Shown here piece after piece: positions 54,751 to 64,000 of a stretch of DNA of 64,000 nt. The position numbers and the translations under genes are program-made. The stretch is taken from NCBI GenBank assembly GCA_963675945.1, contig OY780932.1:1426001-1490000 (forward strand), given 5' to 3'. Within the stretch, counting starts at the first letter, position 1, and each line of letters opens with the position of its first letter. The notes beneath the pieces are model-generated. The model did no database searches and was not told the DNA's origin. It saw only the letters and a list, made by a program, of their open reading frames with translations. This DNA comes from G963556115 sp963675945. GTDB lineage: Bacteria > Planctomycetota > SZUA-567.

Positions 54751-55848
54751 TTATTCGTGAGGGTTTTCGAATATTCGGTAACCATGATCCTGGCAGAGGA
54801 CATCGCGTTTGACCTCTTCAATGTCCTTAGTGATCATATCCTTGACCAGTTCTTCAAAGCTGATCTCCGGTTCCCAGCCGAGTTTTTCCCTGGCTTTGGT
54901 CGGATCACCGAGCAGGGTCTCGACCTCGCAGGGACGGAAGTACACCGGATCGACCTCGACGATACATTTGCCGGTAGCGGCGTCATATCCTTTCTCGTTT
55001 ACGCCTTCACCCTTCCAGGTAATCTCGATTCCGACCTCTTTGCAGGCGCACTCAACAAAGTAGCGTACCGAGTACTGCTTGCCGGTCGCGATGACATAGT
55101 CATCTGGTTCGTTTTGCTGGAGCATCATCCACATCATCTTGATATAATCCTTGGCGTGTCCCCAGTCGCGCTTGGCATTCAGATTACCTAGATAGAGTTT
55201 TTGTTGCAGACCGTGTTTGATACGGGCAATGGCACGGGTGATCTTACGGGTGACAAAGGTCTCGCCGCGGCGTGGTGATTCATGGTTGAAGAGGATGCCG
55301 TTGCAGGCATAGATGCCGTAGGATTCGCGGTAATTGATGGTGATCCAGTAGCCGTAGAGTTTGGCTACACCGTAGGGTGAGCGGGGATAGAAGGGGGTAG
55401 TTTCGGTTTGCGGCATCTCCTGAACCTTACCGAAGAGCTCGGAGGTGGATGCTTGGTATATCCGGGTCTTCTTCTCCAATCCGAGGATACGTATTGCCTC
55501 CAGCAGGCGCATTGTGCCGCCGGCATCGACATCAAGGGTGTACTCGGGAGAGTCGAAGGAAACCTTTACATGGCTCTGAGCCCCGAGATTGTAAATCTCG
55601 TCAGGCTGGATCTCTTGAATAATTCGGATAAGATTGGTTGAGTCGGTAAGGTCGCCGTAATGCAGGAAGAACGAGGCGTCTTTGTCATGAAAATCCTGAT
55701 AGATATTGTTAATACGCTCGGTATTGAAAGAGGAGGCGCGGCGTTTAATGCCGTGAACAATATAGTCTTTCTCTAGGAGAAACTCGGCAAGATATGATCC
55801 GTCCTGCCCGGTGATGCCGGTAATCAGGGCTACTCTCTGTCTGCTCAT
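54751..55848 (-). CDS. gmd: GDP-mannose 4,6-dehydratase
   Basis: Converts GDP-mannose to GDP-4-dehydro-6-deoxymannose, the first step to GDP-fucose, GDP-rhamnose or GDP-perosamine for surface glycans. It is 365 residues. The NAD(P) loop is GITGQDGSYLAEF at about residues 10-22, and YPRSPYGVAKLYGYW carries the catalytic Tyr-Lys pair. RRGETFVTRKI is typical of GMD. The next enzyme (fcl) is not present nearby. It is monocistronic and divergent from tig. Confidence 0.96.
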   Translation of the reverse strand: MSRQRVALITGITGQDGSYLAEFLLEKDYIVHGIKRRASSFNTERINNIYQDFHDKDASFFLHYGDLTDSTNLIRIIQEIQPDEIYNLGAQSHVKVSFDSPEYTLDVDAGGTMRLLEAIRILGLEKKTRIYQASTSELFGKVQEMPQTETTPFYPRSPYGVAKLYGYWITINYRESYGIYACNGILFNHESPRRGETFVTRKITRAIARIKHGLQQKLYLGNLNAKRDWGHAKDYIKMMWMMLQQNEPDDYVIATGKQYSVRYFVECACKEVGIEITWKGEGVNEKGYDAATGKCIVEVDPVYFRPCEVETLLGDPTKAREKLGWEPEISFEELVKDMITKDIEEVKRDVLCQDHGYRIFENPHE

Positions 55849-56129
55849 CGTGATGTTGTACCTTACTCTCGGTTAAAAATGTATACTGAAAAAAGGGTGT
55901 TTCTGCATTTTCCTAAATCTGTAATCTATTAGTATCTGTATTTGGCCGGGTTTTGTCAAGATCTAATACGGCAAGGTCAACGCACAGGCCGGGGCGAGAG
56001 GGTTCGGAACTGGAGAATATTCGCGGGAGCGTAGCTGGCTGCGGCGGGAGAGGAATATACTGGATTTTTGCGGGCGGGAAGGGTCGGACTGTATACGTTT
56101 ATTTGTAGGTAATTAATGTTGGAAGGTGC
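55849..56129. other. intergenic region upstream of tig
   Basis: Mixed-composition gap between divergent gmd and tig. No gene was seen. The left part is AT-rich and the centre GC-rich. It must include the gmd promoter, which I could not place. The tig promoter follows at 56130. Confidence 0.5.
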
Positions 56130-56157
56130 TTGACAGCGCAGGGTTGATATTTATAAT
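56130..56157 (+). promoter_or_regulatory. consensus sigma-70 promoter of tig
   Basis: TTGACA and TATAAT, both perfect consensus, separated by 16 bases, about 90 bases before the trigger factor ATG. Confidence 0.8.
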
Positions 56158-56247
56158 TTGGTGAATTATGGTTTGATAATGGTGCATGCGTGGTGCGTGG
56201 ACTAGGATTATTATGTAGTGCAGATATAGCGAAAGAGAGTTACACGA

Positions 56248-57543
56248 ATGAAAGCTGACGTTACCGAAGTGGGAAAGTGCCGTTATAAGGTTGAAGTCAA
56301 GGTTGAAGCGGATGAGGTCAAGAAGGAGTATGACCAGATGCTCGATACCCTGCGTTCAAGGGTTGCAATCAAGGGATTCAGGCGCGGGCATACACCTGAC
56401 CGGGTACTTCTACGCCGTTATGGCTCTGATATTATCAAGGATGTGACTTCCAAGCTCTTTCAGGATACCTTCACTCAGGCCTTGAAGGATAACGAACTCT
56501 CGCCGCTGGGTGAACCGAACATCGATGTTCAGGCGCTTGAGGCGGTATCTGGTAAGGAATTTGCGTTTGAGTCGGAGATAGATGTACGTCCGAGCTTTGA
56601 ACTTCCAGAGTATAAGGGCATCAAGATTGTCCAGGAAGTGGAGAAGGTTGAGGATAAGGATGTTGAAGAGAACCTGGAGAATATGCGCAAGGGTTTTGCT
56701 GAGTTCAATGAGACCGAGGCAGGTTTTGAACCGGGGTATGCGTTGATTGCTGACCTGACTATGCTCGAGGGTGAGGAGCAGTTGATGGCGCGCGAAGCTT
56801 TTCGGATTCCGCCGGATGCGGTATATCTCATGGGGGTAGAGTTGAAGGATCTGCAGGAGCAACTTATCGGACTCAAGGTGGGTGATGAGAAGGTGATAAA
56901 TGTGGATGTGCCTGAATCATATTACCAGAAGGATGCAGCAGGTAAGAATGTTGATATTAAAATTATAGTGAAGAAGGTGGAGAAGTCAATACTCCCTGAG
57001 CTCTCAGATGAACTGGCGAAGAAGGTTGGTTTTGATAGTCTGGACAAGGTTAGAGAGCGTATCCGCGAGGGTATGGAGGGTGAGAAGAAGCAGGCCGCTG
57101 ATACTGAGACAGCGAAGAAGCTGGTTGCAGATCTCTTGGAAAAGGTAGAGATGGATCTGCCCGAAGAATATGTAAATCTCCAGATTGAGGCACGGGTCGC
57201 GGCTAGCCAGGAAGCTGCCGAAAAGGCCGAGGGCACGGAGAAAGAGGAAGCTGAGAGCAAACTCGAAGAAGCGAAGAAAGAGGCGCGGGAAGAGGTTGAG
57301 AACGGTGCACGCCGGAGCGTACTCCTTGATACTATCGCTGATAAAGAGAATATCGAGGTGCAGGAAGCAGATGTAATGCACTATATCGAGGGTATGGCAC
57401 GGCAATACGGTATGCCACCTGAGCAGATGTTCAAGATGGTGCAGCAGCAGAATTCTATGCTCTATATTGTTCAGGATGTACGTGACGGTAAGGTTATTGA
57501 GTTCCTCATGAAGAATGCTGAGATTGAAGTCCAGGAGAAGTAA
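56248..57543 (+). CDS. tig: trigger factor
   Basis: A ribosome-bound chaperone and peptidyl-prolyl isomerase, 431 residues. The N-terminal ribosome-docking motif GFRRGHTPDRVL is at about residues 44-55, followed by an FKBP-type domain (about 150-240) and a helical C-terminal chaperone domain with a Glu/Ala/Lys-rich insert (about 325-350). It opens the usual tig-clpP-clpX cluster. The spacing of about 210 bases to clpP allows a separate promoter for the protease genes. Confidence 0.96.
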   Translation: MKADVTEVGKCRYKVEVKVEADEVKKEYDQMLDTLRSRVAIKGFRRGHTPDRVLLRRYGSDIIKDVTSKLFQDTFTQALKDNELSPLGEPNIDVQALEAVSGKEFAFESEIDVRPSFELPEYKGIKIVQEVEKVEDKDVEENLENMRKGFAEFNETEAGFEPGYALIADLTMLEGEEQLMAREAFRIPPDAVYLMGVELKDLQEQLIGLKVGDEKVINVDVPESYYQKDAAGKNVDIKIIVKKVEKSILPELSDELAKKVGFDSLDKVRERIREGMEGEKKQAADTETAKKLVADLLEKVEMDLPEEYVNLQIEARVAASQEAAEKAEGTEKEEAESKLEEAKKEAREEVENGARRSVLLDTIADKENIEVQEADVMHYIEGMARQYGMPPEQMFKMVQQQNSMLYIVQDVRDGKVIEFLMKNAEIEVQEK

Positions 57544-57755
57544 GGTTGGGCTTGAGGTTTCGCGTATAACCGTTGCTTCCAGTTACTGAAAAGATGTTTT
57601 TGCCTTGTAGTTTTGTCCTGTTTGCAGTAACATATTTTCAGGTGTGTTTCATTATGGATATACGGATTTATAGTTAGTTCAGCGCTCAGTACCAGCAGAG
57701 AGTTGTTGCCTTCGGTGCTGGCGGTTGAATAGAGTAAATGACAGGAGTGTGGATT

Positions 57756-58397
57756 ATGGTAGATGAGAATGAGATCTACGGTTTTGACTATGTGCCGACC
57801 GTACTGGAGAAGACAGGAAGGGGTGAACGCAGTTACGACCTCCTCTCCAGACTGCTCAAAGACCGGATTATCTTTATCAGTGGTACAATAAATGAATATA
57901 GGGCAAATCTGATTATCGCCGAGCTCTTATTTCTTGAATTGGAGAATCGTGAGTCTGATATTCATATATATATCAACTCTCCAGGGGGTAGTGTGACCGC
58001 GGGTCTGGCAATATATGATACTATTCAGCACCTACAGCCCGATGTCTGTACCTATTCTATCGGACAGACTGCGAGCATGGGAACTATCCTGCTGGCTGCC
58101 GGTGCCAATGGGAAACGCTTCAGCCTCCCTAACAGCCGAATTATGATACATCAGCCTTGGGGGGGAGCCAGTGGTACTGCCGAAGATATTAATATCCGTG
58201 CTAAGGAGATCAATAGACTCAAGAAGAGCCTCTATGATATCTTGGTAAAGCATACCGGAAAGACTCTGGAGGAGGTTACGGTTGACTGTGATCGCGACTA
58301 TTATATGGATGCAGTAGCCGCCAAGGAGTATGGACTGATTGATGAAGTTTTGACCCCTGATAGTAAGTCAGAGGCGACTGCTGAGACAGATGCGTAG
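57756..58397 (+). CDS. clpP: ATP-dependent Clp protease proteolytic subunit
   Basis: A serine protease subunit, 213 residues, which forms two heptameric rings with ClpX or ClpA. Ser107 in QTASMG and His132 in MIHQPWGG are visible, with Asp in the RDYYMDAVAA segment as the third catalytic residue. I chose the ATG at 57756 because it follows AGGAG; the ATG at 57738 has no ribosome-binding site. clpX follows 81 bases downstream. Confidence 0.96.
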   Translation: MVDENEIYGFDYVPTVLEKTGRGERSYDLLSRLLKDRIIFISGTINEYRANLIIAELLFLELENRESDIHIYINSPGGSVTAGLAIYDTIQHLQPDVCTYSIGQTASMGTILLAAGANGKRFSLPNSRIMIHQPWGGASGTAEDINIRAKEINRLKKSLYDILVKHTGKTLEEVTVDCDRDYYMDAVAAKEYGLIDEVLTPDSKSEATAETDA

Positions 58398-58478
58398 CGC
58401 TGTACGGTTTTATTGGCCTGAGGCCAGGTAGTGGTGCTGCAGTGCAAGTAGTAAGATCCAAAAAGAGAAAGTAAAATA

Positions 58479-59840
58479 ATGGCAAAGACAGGTAGTAAAC
58501 GTAGAAAAGATCAATCCTGCACCTTCTGCGGACGGACTCAGGATATGGTTAAGAGGTTGATTGCCGGGCAGGATGGAGTATGTATCTGCAATGACTGTGT
58601 GCTGCTCTGTGCGAGTATTTTAGAGCAGGAGGATTTGCGTGATCCGGCGAGTTATGCCGATGATCTCTCCTTTGAGGATGCTGATATTCCTTCGCCGCGT
58701 GATATTAAGCGCGCTATGGATGAGTATGTCATTGGCCAGGACTTTGCCAAAAGGGTTCTTGCGGTAGCGGTGCATAATCATTACAAACGCCTTTCGCAGC
58801 AGAATCTGAATTCTTCTGATGGTATAGAGATTGAGAAGTCCAATGTCTTGCTTATCGGACCTTCAGGATGCGGTAAGACCCTGATGGCCAAGATTTTGGC
58901 CAAGACCGCGGATGTACCCTTTGCAATTGCTGATGCCACTACCCTTACTGAAGCAGGATATGTGGGTGAGGATGTGGAAAATATCCTGCTCCGTTTGATT
59001 CAGGCGGCGGATGGAGACATTGCCCGCGCCGAGAGGGGAATAATCTTTATTGATGAGATAGATAAGATCGGTAAGAAGACTCAGAATGTCTCTATAACTC
59101 GGGATGTCTCGGGAGAAGGGGTGCAGCAGGCACTACTCAAGATGCTCGAAGGTACTACCTGCAATGTGCCGCCGCAAGGTGGCAGGAAGCACCCGGAGCA
59201 GAAGTACTTGCAGATCAATACCCAGAATATTCTCTTTATCTGCGGCGGGTCTTTCCAGGGGCTGGATGAGGTTATTTCCAGGCGTATTGGGCATAAGTCT
59301 ATCGGTTTTCATCGTGAGGTTGGGAAGTCCGGTGAGCAGGAACTCGGTGATCTTCTGGAGCAGGTCGATACCGATGATCTACTTGAGTTTGGCATTATAC
59401 CAGAACTATTGGGGCGTATCCCGATATTGGCGCCGATTCGTCCACTCAATGAGGAGTCGCTCATCAAGGTTCTGACCGAGCCGAAGAATGCTTTGGTACG
59501 GCAGTATATCAAGTTCTTCGCGTTTGAGGATGCCGAGTTGGAGTTTACCGAAGAGGCGCTACACCTCATTGCGAAAGAGGCTATATGCAAAGAGACTGGA
59601 GCGCGGGCTCTGCGCGCAATAGTGGAGGATCATCTGATAGATCTGATGTTTGATCTGCCTGATCTGGAGAAACCTGGAAAGTATGTTATCGATAAGGAGT
59701 TCATTGCTAACGGTTGGAAATGCATAGAGGTGGAAGAGACAGCACCGACTCAGGCTAAAGAAAAGAAGAAGAGCCGTAAGGATATCGAGCGGGAGAATGA
59801 TGAGGAACGCTTTGAAGAGTTGGGACTGGATATCTTCTAG
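58479..59840 (+). CDS. clpX: ATP-dependent Clp protease ATP-binding subunit ClpX
   Basis: An AAA+ unfoldase of 453 residues that feeds substrates to ClpP. The N-terminal zinc-binding domain has CTFCGR and CICNDC (about 13-41). Walker A is GPSGCGKT, Walker B IIFIDEIDKI, and the pore loop GYVGED is present. The C-terminal 30 residues (KEKKKSRKDIEREN ...) form a charged extension beyond the usual end. It is followed by a strong terminator. Confidence 0.97.
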   Translation: MAKTGSKRRKDQSCTFCGRTQDMVKRLIAGQDGVCICNDCVLLCASILEQEDLRDPASYADDLSFEDADIPSPRDIKRAMDEYVIGQDFAKRVLAVAVHNHYKRLSQQNLNSSDGIEIEKSNVLLIGPSGCGKTLMAKILAKTADVPFAIADATTLTEAGYVGEDVENILLRLIQAADGDIARAERGIIFIDEIDKIGKKTQNVSITRDVSGEGVQQALLKMLEGTTCNVPPQGGRKHPEQKYLQINTQNILFICGGSFQGLDEVISRRIGHKSIGFHREVGKSGEQELGDLLEQVDTDDLLEFGIIPELLGRIPILAPIRPLNEESLIKVLTEPKNALVRQYIKFFAFEDAELEFTEEALHLIAKEAICKETGARALRAIVEDHLIDLMFDLPDLEKPGKYVIDKEFIANGWKCIEVEETAPTQAKEKKKSRKDIERENDEERFEELGLDIF

Positions 59841-59862
59841 AGTTTTCTAGTTACCGTAATTG

Positions 59863-59895
59863 AACCACTCTACACCTGTAGAGTGGTTTTATTTA
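59863..59895 (+). terminator. Rho-independent terminator of clpX
   Basis: AACCACTCTACA / TGTAGAGTGGTT, 12 bp perfect, 2-base gap at the tip, then TTATTTAT. Confidence 0.85.
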
Positions 59896-59995
59896 TAATA
59901 CAATTATATGGTTTATAAACTTGACCTTGAGAGTGGTCTCGGGATATAATGAGCATACTTGGTCTGATTGCCTGAATGGGTATTAGGAGAAAAAA

Positions 59996-60937
59996 ATGTA
60001 TATCGTAACCGGTGCGGCTGGTTTTATTGGCAGTAATATTGTAAAGGAATTGAATAATAGGGGAATTGACGATATTATTGCGGTGGATGATCTGAGCAGT
60101 GGGGATAAATTCAGAAATCTGGCAGATACGGTCATTGCGGATTATTATGATATCTCTGAATTTGCCAAAATTTGTGAGAAGAAGAAGACACTAGGCAGCC
60201 TTGAGGCAATTTTGCATAATGGCGCTTGCGCTGATACGATGGAGGATAATGGCAAATATATGTTTGAGAGGAATTTTGCCTACTCCAAGAAGGTCTTTGA
60301 ATATGCCACATACTTTGAAGTACCGCTAGTTTATGCCAGTAGCGCCTCGGTATACGGTACCGGGAGAACCTCGATCGAGATACCTGAGTATGAGCGTCCG
60401 GTAAATGTTTATGCCTATTCCAAACTTGCTTTTGATCAGTTTATGCGCAAGAATTTCAAACGTGTTCGTAGCACAGTGGTAGGGCTGCGTTATTTTAATG
60501 TCTATGGCCCACGTGAGGCGCAGAAGGGGCGTATGGCTTCGATGGTCTTCCAGATTGCCAAACAGCTCAAGGAGAATGATGCGGTCAAGCTCTTTGCAGG
60601 AACAGACGGTTTTGTTGATGGCGGACAGATGCGCGATTTTGTCTCGGTATTCGATGTGGCTAAGGTAAATCTCTTCTTTGCTGAGCAGAAGAATGTGCAG
60701 GGTATCTTCAATGTTGGTACCGGCGAGGCCAGATCTTTCAATGATGTCGCTAAGAAATTTATTGAACTCAAGGGTAGCGGAGCCATAAATTATGTTCCAT
60801 TTCCCGAGAAGCTGGTTGGAAAGTATCAGAGTTTTACCGAGGCCGATCTTAGTAAGCTCAGAGCCGCAGGGTACAGCGACTGCTTTTTGACTCTGGAGGA
60901 AGGTATTGAGCGCAGCCGGGAGTATTGGGGAATATAA
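59996..60937 (+). CDS. hldD: ADP-L-glycero-D-manno-heptose 6-epimerase
   Basis: Epimerises ADP-heptose for the inner core of lipopolysaccharide, 313 residues. MYIVTGAAGFIGSNIVKEL is the Rossmann loop, with the catalytic Tyr-Lys pair in VYAYSKLAFDQ. LRYFNVYGPREAQKGRMASM and QSFTEADLSKLRAAGY are diagnostic for HldD versus other sugar epimerases. It supports a Gram-negative envelope. It starts about 155 bases after clpX, past a terminator, so it has its own promoter. Confidence 0.95.
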   Translation: MYIVTGAAGFIGSNIVKELNNRGIDDIIAVDDLSSGDKFRNLADTVIADYYDISEFAKICEKKKTLGSLEAILHNGACADTMEDNGKYMFERNFAYSKKVFEYATYFEVPLVYASSASVYGTGRTSIEIPEYERPVNVYAYSKLAFDQFMRKNFKRVRSTVVGLRYFNVYGPREAQKGRMASMVFQIAKQLKENDAVKLFAGTDGFVDGGQMRDFVSVFDVAKVNLFFAEQKNVQGIFNVGTGEARSFNDVAKKFIELKGSGAINYVPFPEKLVGKYQSFTEADLSKLRAAGYSDCFLTLEEGIERSREYWGI

Positions 60938-61009
60938 GCCGGTTATGTAAAAGCTATCGCTTCGTTATGAAGATTACTAAGGTAATTTTCTTTGTTTGAT
61001 GTTAGGGTG

Positions 61010-61525
61010 CATCAGCCGGTAATGAAGCTACCGGCTGATGTTGTTTCTGCAGCCCGCTCATTTGTCCTTAGATGTCTGAAAATATGAACTGGTGTAGTAT
61101 CTTCAGACATGGATGTTTTTCGAGAGGACGTATGCAGACTGCGAACTGGTGAGTAGTGAGTCGTGGATATATCCCTAAATGTTCGGTGTTCGAGCTGGCG
61201 AGAACTAAGCAGTACCTTTTCCAAAGGTATGTCGAAGGCTTTATGAGCTGGCGAATAAAACCTGAGAGCTTAATCCTGTGTCGCTGATGGGCGGTTCTTC
61301 GTAAACCGTTCTGCGTGAAAGTCCAAGCTTTAGCCAGCCTAACCTTTTCTCCGAAGGTCTAGGTTTTTCTTGGGGATTATCCATCCCCAAACCCCTGGCA
61401 AACAGTGTCCGTTTGATCGCTTTTGCGCAAGGGTAATTCGGGAACGTGGGATATACTAGAAGGTATTCTCCATTATACCTAAATCTTCCCGCCAAACCAT
61501 GAAAATTGCTAATGCAATTTTCTTT
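61010..61525. repeat. long hairpin-rich dispersed repeat, copy C
   Basis: Gene-free tract that opens with CATCAGCCGGTA / TACCGGCTGATG (61010-61040) and continues with GTTTCTGCAGCCCG, AGTACCTTTTCCAAAGG, GTATGTCGAAGGC, CTGAGAGCTTAATC, CTGATGGGCG, TTCTGCGTGAAAGTCC, CCTGGCAAACAGTGTCCGTT and finally CATGAAAATTGCTAATGCAA. It carries about 40 extra bases inside the CGTCCAT-type stem. It lies between convergent hldD and the TRAP genes. Bases 60938-61009 hold no gene. Confidence 0.75.
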
Positions 61526-61553
61526 GCTTCGCTTAGTGATTTTCTTAGCTTAA

Positions 61554-62846
61554 TTACTGAGCACCGAATATCAGATTGGGCAGGAATAGAGAGATTTGTG
61601 GGATAAAGGTGATCAGAACAAGTGAGGCAAGCAGCATTATCCAGAATGGGATGATTTCGTGTAAAAAGTCCTTTACTGGTACGCCGATGATAGTGCAGGT
61701 AGTAAACATTACTGTCCCTAGTGGTGGCGTAAGTGTTCCAATTGCCCCGTTGAGGATAAAGACGATTCCGAAATGTACCAGATCTATTCCCATTACTTTT
61801 GCTGCTGCTACCAGTAAAGGTGAGACTACAATTAATATTGCATTTCCCTCAATAAACATGCCGGCAATAATTAGGACAATGTTGACTGCAGCCAGGAAGA
61901 GCCACTTGCTGTCGAAGGTAGCGGCAATAAAATTGGAGCAGTTCTGCGGCAGTTGTTCCCAGGTTAAAAACTTGGAAAAACCATAGGATACGGCAATAAT
62001 AAACAGCACATTGGCTGAAGCTAGAACCGATTCGACTACTCCACGGCTGATATTGGTTAGATTCAGTTTCTTGTAGATAAAGGTACCGATTACAAAAGAA
62101 AAGAGTACTGCAATAGCGCCGGCTTCAGTCGGTGTAAACACGCCAAAACGTATTCCTATTATAATAATTACTGGAAGAGTGAAGGCTATACAGGCATCCT
62201 TAATGCCAATAAAAATTTCTCCAACTGTGGCGACCCTGTCCTTCTCAGGTGCATAACCGCGTTTTTTAGATACCCAACTGACCAGTATCATCATCATAAT
62301 ACACATCATCAAGCCTGGGATTACTCCGGCAAGGAAGAGTCTGCCGATGGAGACATTGTTAATGTAACCATAGATAATAAGTGCTATGCCGGGAGGAATA
62401 ATGGGGGTGATAAGGGATGAAGCTGCGGTTACGGCGGCAGAGAATCCCTTTGAATAGCCTTTTTTGAGCATAAAGGGAACGACAAGCTTTGAATTCATGG
62501 CTGCGTCGGCGATATTTGAACCAGATAAGCCGCCCATCAGCGTACTAAGGACGACATTCACCTGTGCTATGCCTCCCCGCATATGTCCGGTTATAATTCC
62601 GCTGAAATTCAGCAGGCGCATACTGATACCGGAGTGATTCATGAAAATTCCAGCCATGATGAAGAATGGTATGGCCAGCAGGGCGTAAGAACTCAGCCCT
62701 TCACTTATTCGTTGAACTACTATCATGAGAGGCAAGTTGGAAAAAAAGATAAAATAACTAAGGGTACTTAGAAATATGGAGATGCCGACAGGGAGCTCTA
62801 TAAAAAGAAGTACAAATAGAATTAATATGGGAATAGCTACATTCAT
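61554..62846 (-). CDS. dctM: TRAP transporter large permease (DctM)
   Basis: A 430-residue inner-membrane protein with about 12 helices, the ion-driven translocating subunit of a TRAP transporter. Family traits: the N-terminal LFIELPVGISIFLS, ITPIIPPGIALIIYG, and the C-terminal GTLTPPLGTVMFTTC. It works with the small subunit upstream and the periplasmic binding protein. AAGG precedes the ATG. The substrate is probably an organic acid or sugar acid, but it cannot be specified. Confidence 0.94.
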   Translation of the reverse strand: MNVAIPILILFVLLFIELPVGISIFLSTLSYFIFFSNLPLMIVVQRISEGLSSYALLAIPFFIMAGIFMNHSGISMRLLNFSGIITGHMRGGIAQVNVVLSTLMGGLSGSNIADAAMNSKLVVPFMLKKGYSKGFSAAVTAASSLITPIIPPGIALIIYGYINNVSIGRLFLAGVIPGLMMCIMMMILVSWVSKKRGYAPEKDRVATVGEIFIGIKDACIAFTLPVIIIIGIRFGVFTPTEAGAIAVLFSFVIGTFIYKKLNLTNISRGVVESVLASANVLFIIAVSYGFSKFLTWEQLPQNCSNFIAATFDSKWLFLAAVNIVLIIAGMFIEGNAILIVVSPLLVAAAKVMGIDLVHFGIVFILNGAIGTLTPPLGTVMFTTCTIIGVPVKDFLHEIIPFWIMLLASLVLITFIPQISLFLPNLIFGAQ

Positions 62847-62868
62847 GTTTATCGTACCTTAAGTTGGA

Positions 62869-63375
62869 TTAGTCATCAATTTTTTCATAAAACTTTGGGC
62901 CGGAAAAAATACAGCGGACAACATGATACAGAGTAAATGTTGAACCTAACGGGATGCCTAGGTAAATATAGAAAAATGGAATACGTAGTATTGAGGTAAA
63001 ACGGGTGTAGGAGAATTCAGCAAGTTTAAAGCCAAGGACAATAATTACCAGCAATGCTGTTATCGTCAGCAGCGGTAGAATAATTTTTCTGAAAATAAAT
63101 CTGATATTTTCAGGCATAATTGTCAGAAGAAATTCAATATTAACAATTTCACTTCGTCTTGCCAGAATACTGAGACCGAAGAAAGTGAGCCAGACAAATA
63201 ATCCTAGGGATAGTTCTTCAGTCCAGGCACTCGGTGAATTCAGTATGTAACGGGTAAACACCCCCCAGATTGAGATAAGAACAATTGCAATAAGGCTGAT
63301 TGCTGATATTATAGTATCAAGACGACCAAGATAATCCAGCGTATTAATTATTCTTTTCCAGAAATGTTTCTTCAT
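62869..63375 (-). CDS. dctQ: TRAP transporter small permease (DctQ)
   Basis: A 168-residue protein with four membrane helices. SAWTEELSLGLFVWLTFFG is the conserved DctQ helix-turn motif. It lies 22 bases upstream of dctM and 142 bases after the dctP stop, with a stem-loop between. Confidence 0.92.
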   Translation of the reverse strand: MKKHFWKRIINTLDYLGRLDTIISAISLIAIVLISIWGVFTRYILNSPSAWTEELSLGLFVWLTFFGLSILARRSEIVNIEFLLTIMPENIRFIFRKIILPLLTITALLVIIVLGFKLAEFSYTRFTSILRIPFFYIYLGIPLGSTFTLYHVVRCIFSGPKFYEKIDD

Positions 63376-63431
63376 TTTTATTTATATCCGTTTATAAAAC
63401 GTTATTTTGTAAATTCAGTAAGTACAATAAT

Positions 63432-63478
63432 TACAATTTGCTGCTGATGAAAATAGTATTCTGCGGCAGCAAATTGTA
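63432..63478 (-). promoter_or_regulatory. intercistronic hairpin between dctP and dctQ
   Basis: TACAATTTGCTGC / GCAGCAAATTGTA, 13 bp, with a 21-base loop, no T run. As between pstS and pstC, it separates a binding-protein gene from membrane-subunit genes and may raise the relative level of the binding protein. Confidence 0.5.
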
Positions 63479-63517
63479 GGTTAATTATTTCTGTGGTTTA
63501 ATACGACTTATGGGAGC

Positions 63518-64000
63518 TTATTGATTCTCAACAATTTCCAAGGTGTTTTCATAGAGATTGTCAGACCATTCAGGGAAATTACCCTTCATTACTTTGCGGG
63601 CGTTTTGCTGATATGGAGCCAGGTCAACCTCTACAATTTCAACCCCTTCAGCAGCTATTTTGTTTATATAATCTTGCTCCGTACCTTTAATAAGCTTTGT
63701 GGCGTAAGCTGATGTTTCTCGGGCTGTCTCGTTCAAGAGTTCTTGTTGCTCTGGAGTGAGTGTATTATAGAAGGCAGTACCGATAACCCAGGGGTGAATG
63801 AAAATAGTGTGTTTGGTAAGAATAAGGTATTTCAGAGGTTCGTAGAATTTGCCGCCATATAGCGTACCGGGAGGGTTTTCTATACCTTCAACAATCCCCT
63901 GAGTTATAGCGGTATAAGCTTCTGAAAGAGGCATTGGGGTAGGTACTGCTCCAACTGCTTTTGCCCAATACCCGGCAATCTTAGTATTCTGAACCCTGAT
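63518..64000 (-). CDS. dctP: TRAP transporter periplasmic binding protein (DctP), C-terminal part
   Basis: The C-terminal 160 residues; the gene continues beyond the window, reading in frame through 64000 with no stop. The internal ATG at 63934 is not the start: the codons before it (IRVQNTKIAGYW, AVGAVPTPMPLSEAY) are typical DctP sequence, including the conserved Arg that binds the carboxylate (RVQN). The GIVEGIENPP motif follows. Confidence 0.93.
   Translation of the reverse strand: MRVQNTKIAGYWAKAVGAVPTPMPLSEAYTAITQGIVEGIENPPGTLYGGKFYEPLKYLILTKHTIFIHPWVIGTAFYNTLTPEQQELLNETARETSAYATKLIKGTEQDYINKIAAEGVEIVEVDLAPYQQNARKVMKGNFPEWSDNLYENTLEIVENQ

Noticed and set aside
54556..55191. 211-codon plus-strand ORF
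   Set aside because: Most of it lies antisense to gmd, and the product has no coherent domain; a shadow ORF.

Overview
The window looks like chromosome from a Gram-negative, motile, anaerobic (or facultatively anaerobic) bacterium. Gram-negative: a heptose epimerase (hldD), a TRAP transporter and lipoproteins. Motile or chemotactic: two methyl-accepting proteins and a CheV. Anaerobic: a class III ribonucleotide reductase with its radical SAM activase. Several small conserved hypothetical proteins at 4.6-8.9 kb, notably the 59-residue Cys-rich protein at 6210-6389, resemble families I associate with the Planctomycetes-Verrucomicrobia-Lentisphaerae (PVC) group. A Lentisphaerota-like host is therefore my best guess, as inference only. 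No rRNA, tRNA, CRISPR array or prophage was recognised.

Layout. 1-4.8 kb: start of a YcjX-like P-loop gene, then two paralogous Cache-type chemoreceptors with the same C-terminal tail. 4.6-13.2 kb, minus strand: lipoproteins and secreted hypotheticals, a phytoene-desaturase-type flavoprotein with no canonical start codon, an RluA pseudouridine synthase, panC, and a lipoprotein paralogous to the product of 4868-5656. 13.4-18.1 kb: bioB and a heterodimeric ABC exporter. 19.4-28.9 kb: nrdR-nrdD-nrdG, amrS, smc and mutM. 29.6-32.1 kb: an IS3-family and an IS30-family element side by side, both downstream of the phosphate operon pstSCAB-phoU (32.1-37.2 kb, minus). 37.5-42 kb: hybrid histidine kinase, HD-GYP response regulator and CheV.

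42-53 kb is a sugar-utilisation locus. Two LacI-family regulators lie between two uroporphyrinogen-decarboxylase-like (methyltransferase-type) genes. The right-hand one is in an operon with a rhamnose-mutarotase-like protein and a complete RbsABC/Mgl-type sugar ABC transporter. The two divergent transcription units share a promoter pattern (TTTGACTA, 16-bp spacer) and AT-rich inverted repeats containing TTAATTTAA, so they are probably co-regulated. 53-64 kb: an unusual REC-DHp-REC protein without a phosphorylatable Asp or an ATPase domain, gmd, tig-clpP-clpX, hldD, and a TRAP transporter (dctM, dctQ, dctP running off the end).

The least expected feature is a family of long (about 0.5-0.7 kb), hairpin-rich, modular noncoding repeats in the three largest gene-free gaps (18.16-18.84, 28.98-29.58 and 61.01-61.53 kb). 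The order of conserved blocks is the same in all copies, and the first stem keeps its pairing although its sequence differs. This is the best candidate here for an undescribed element.
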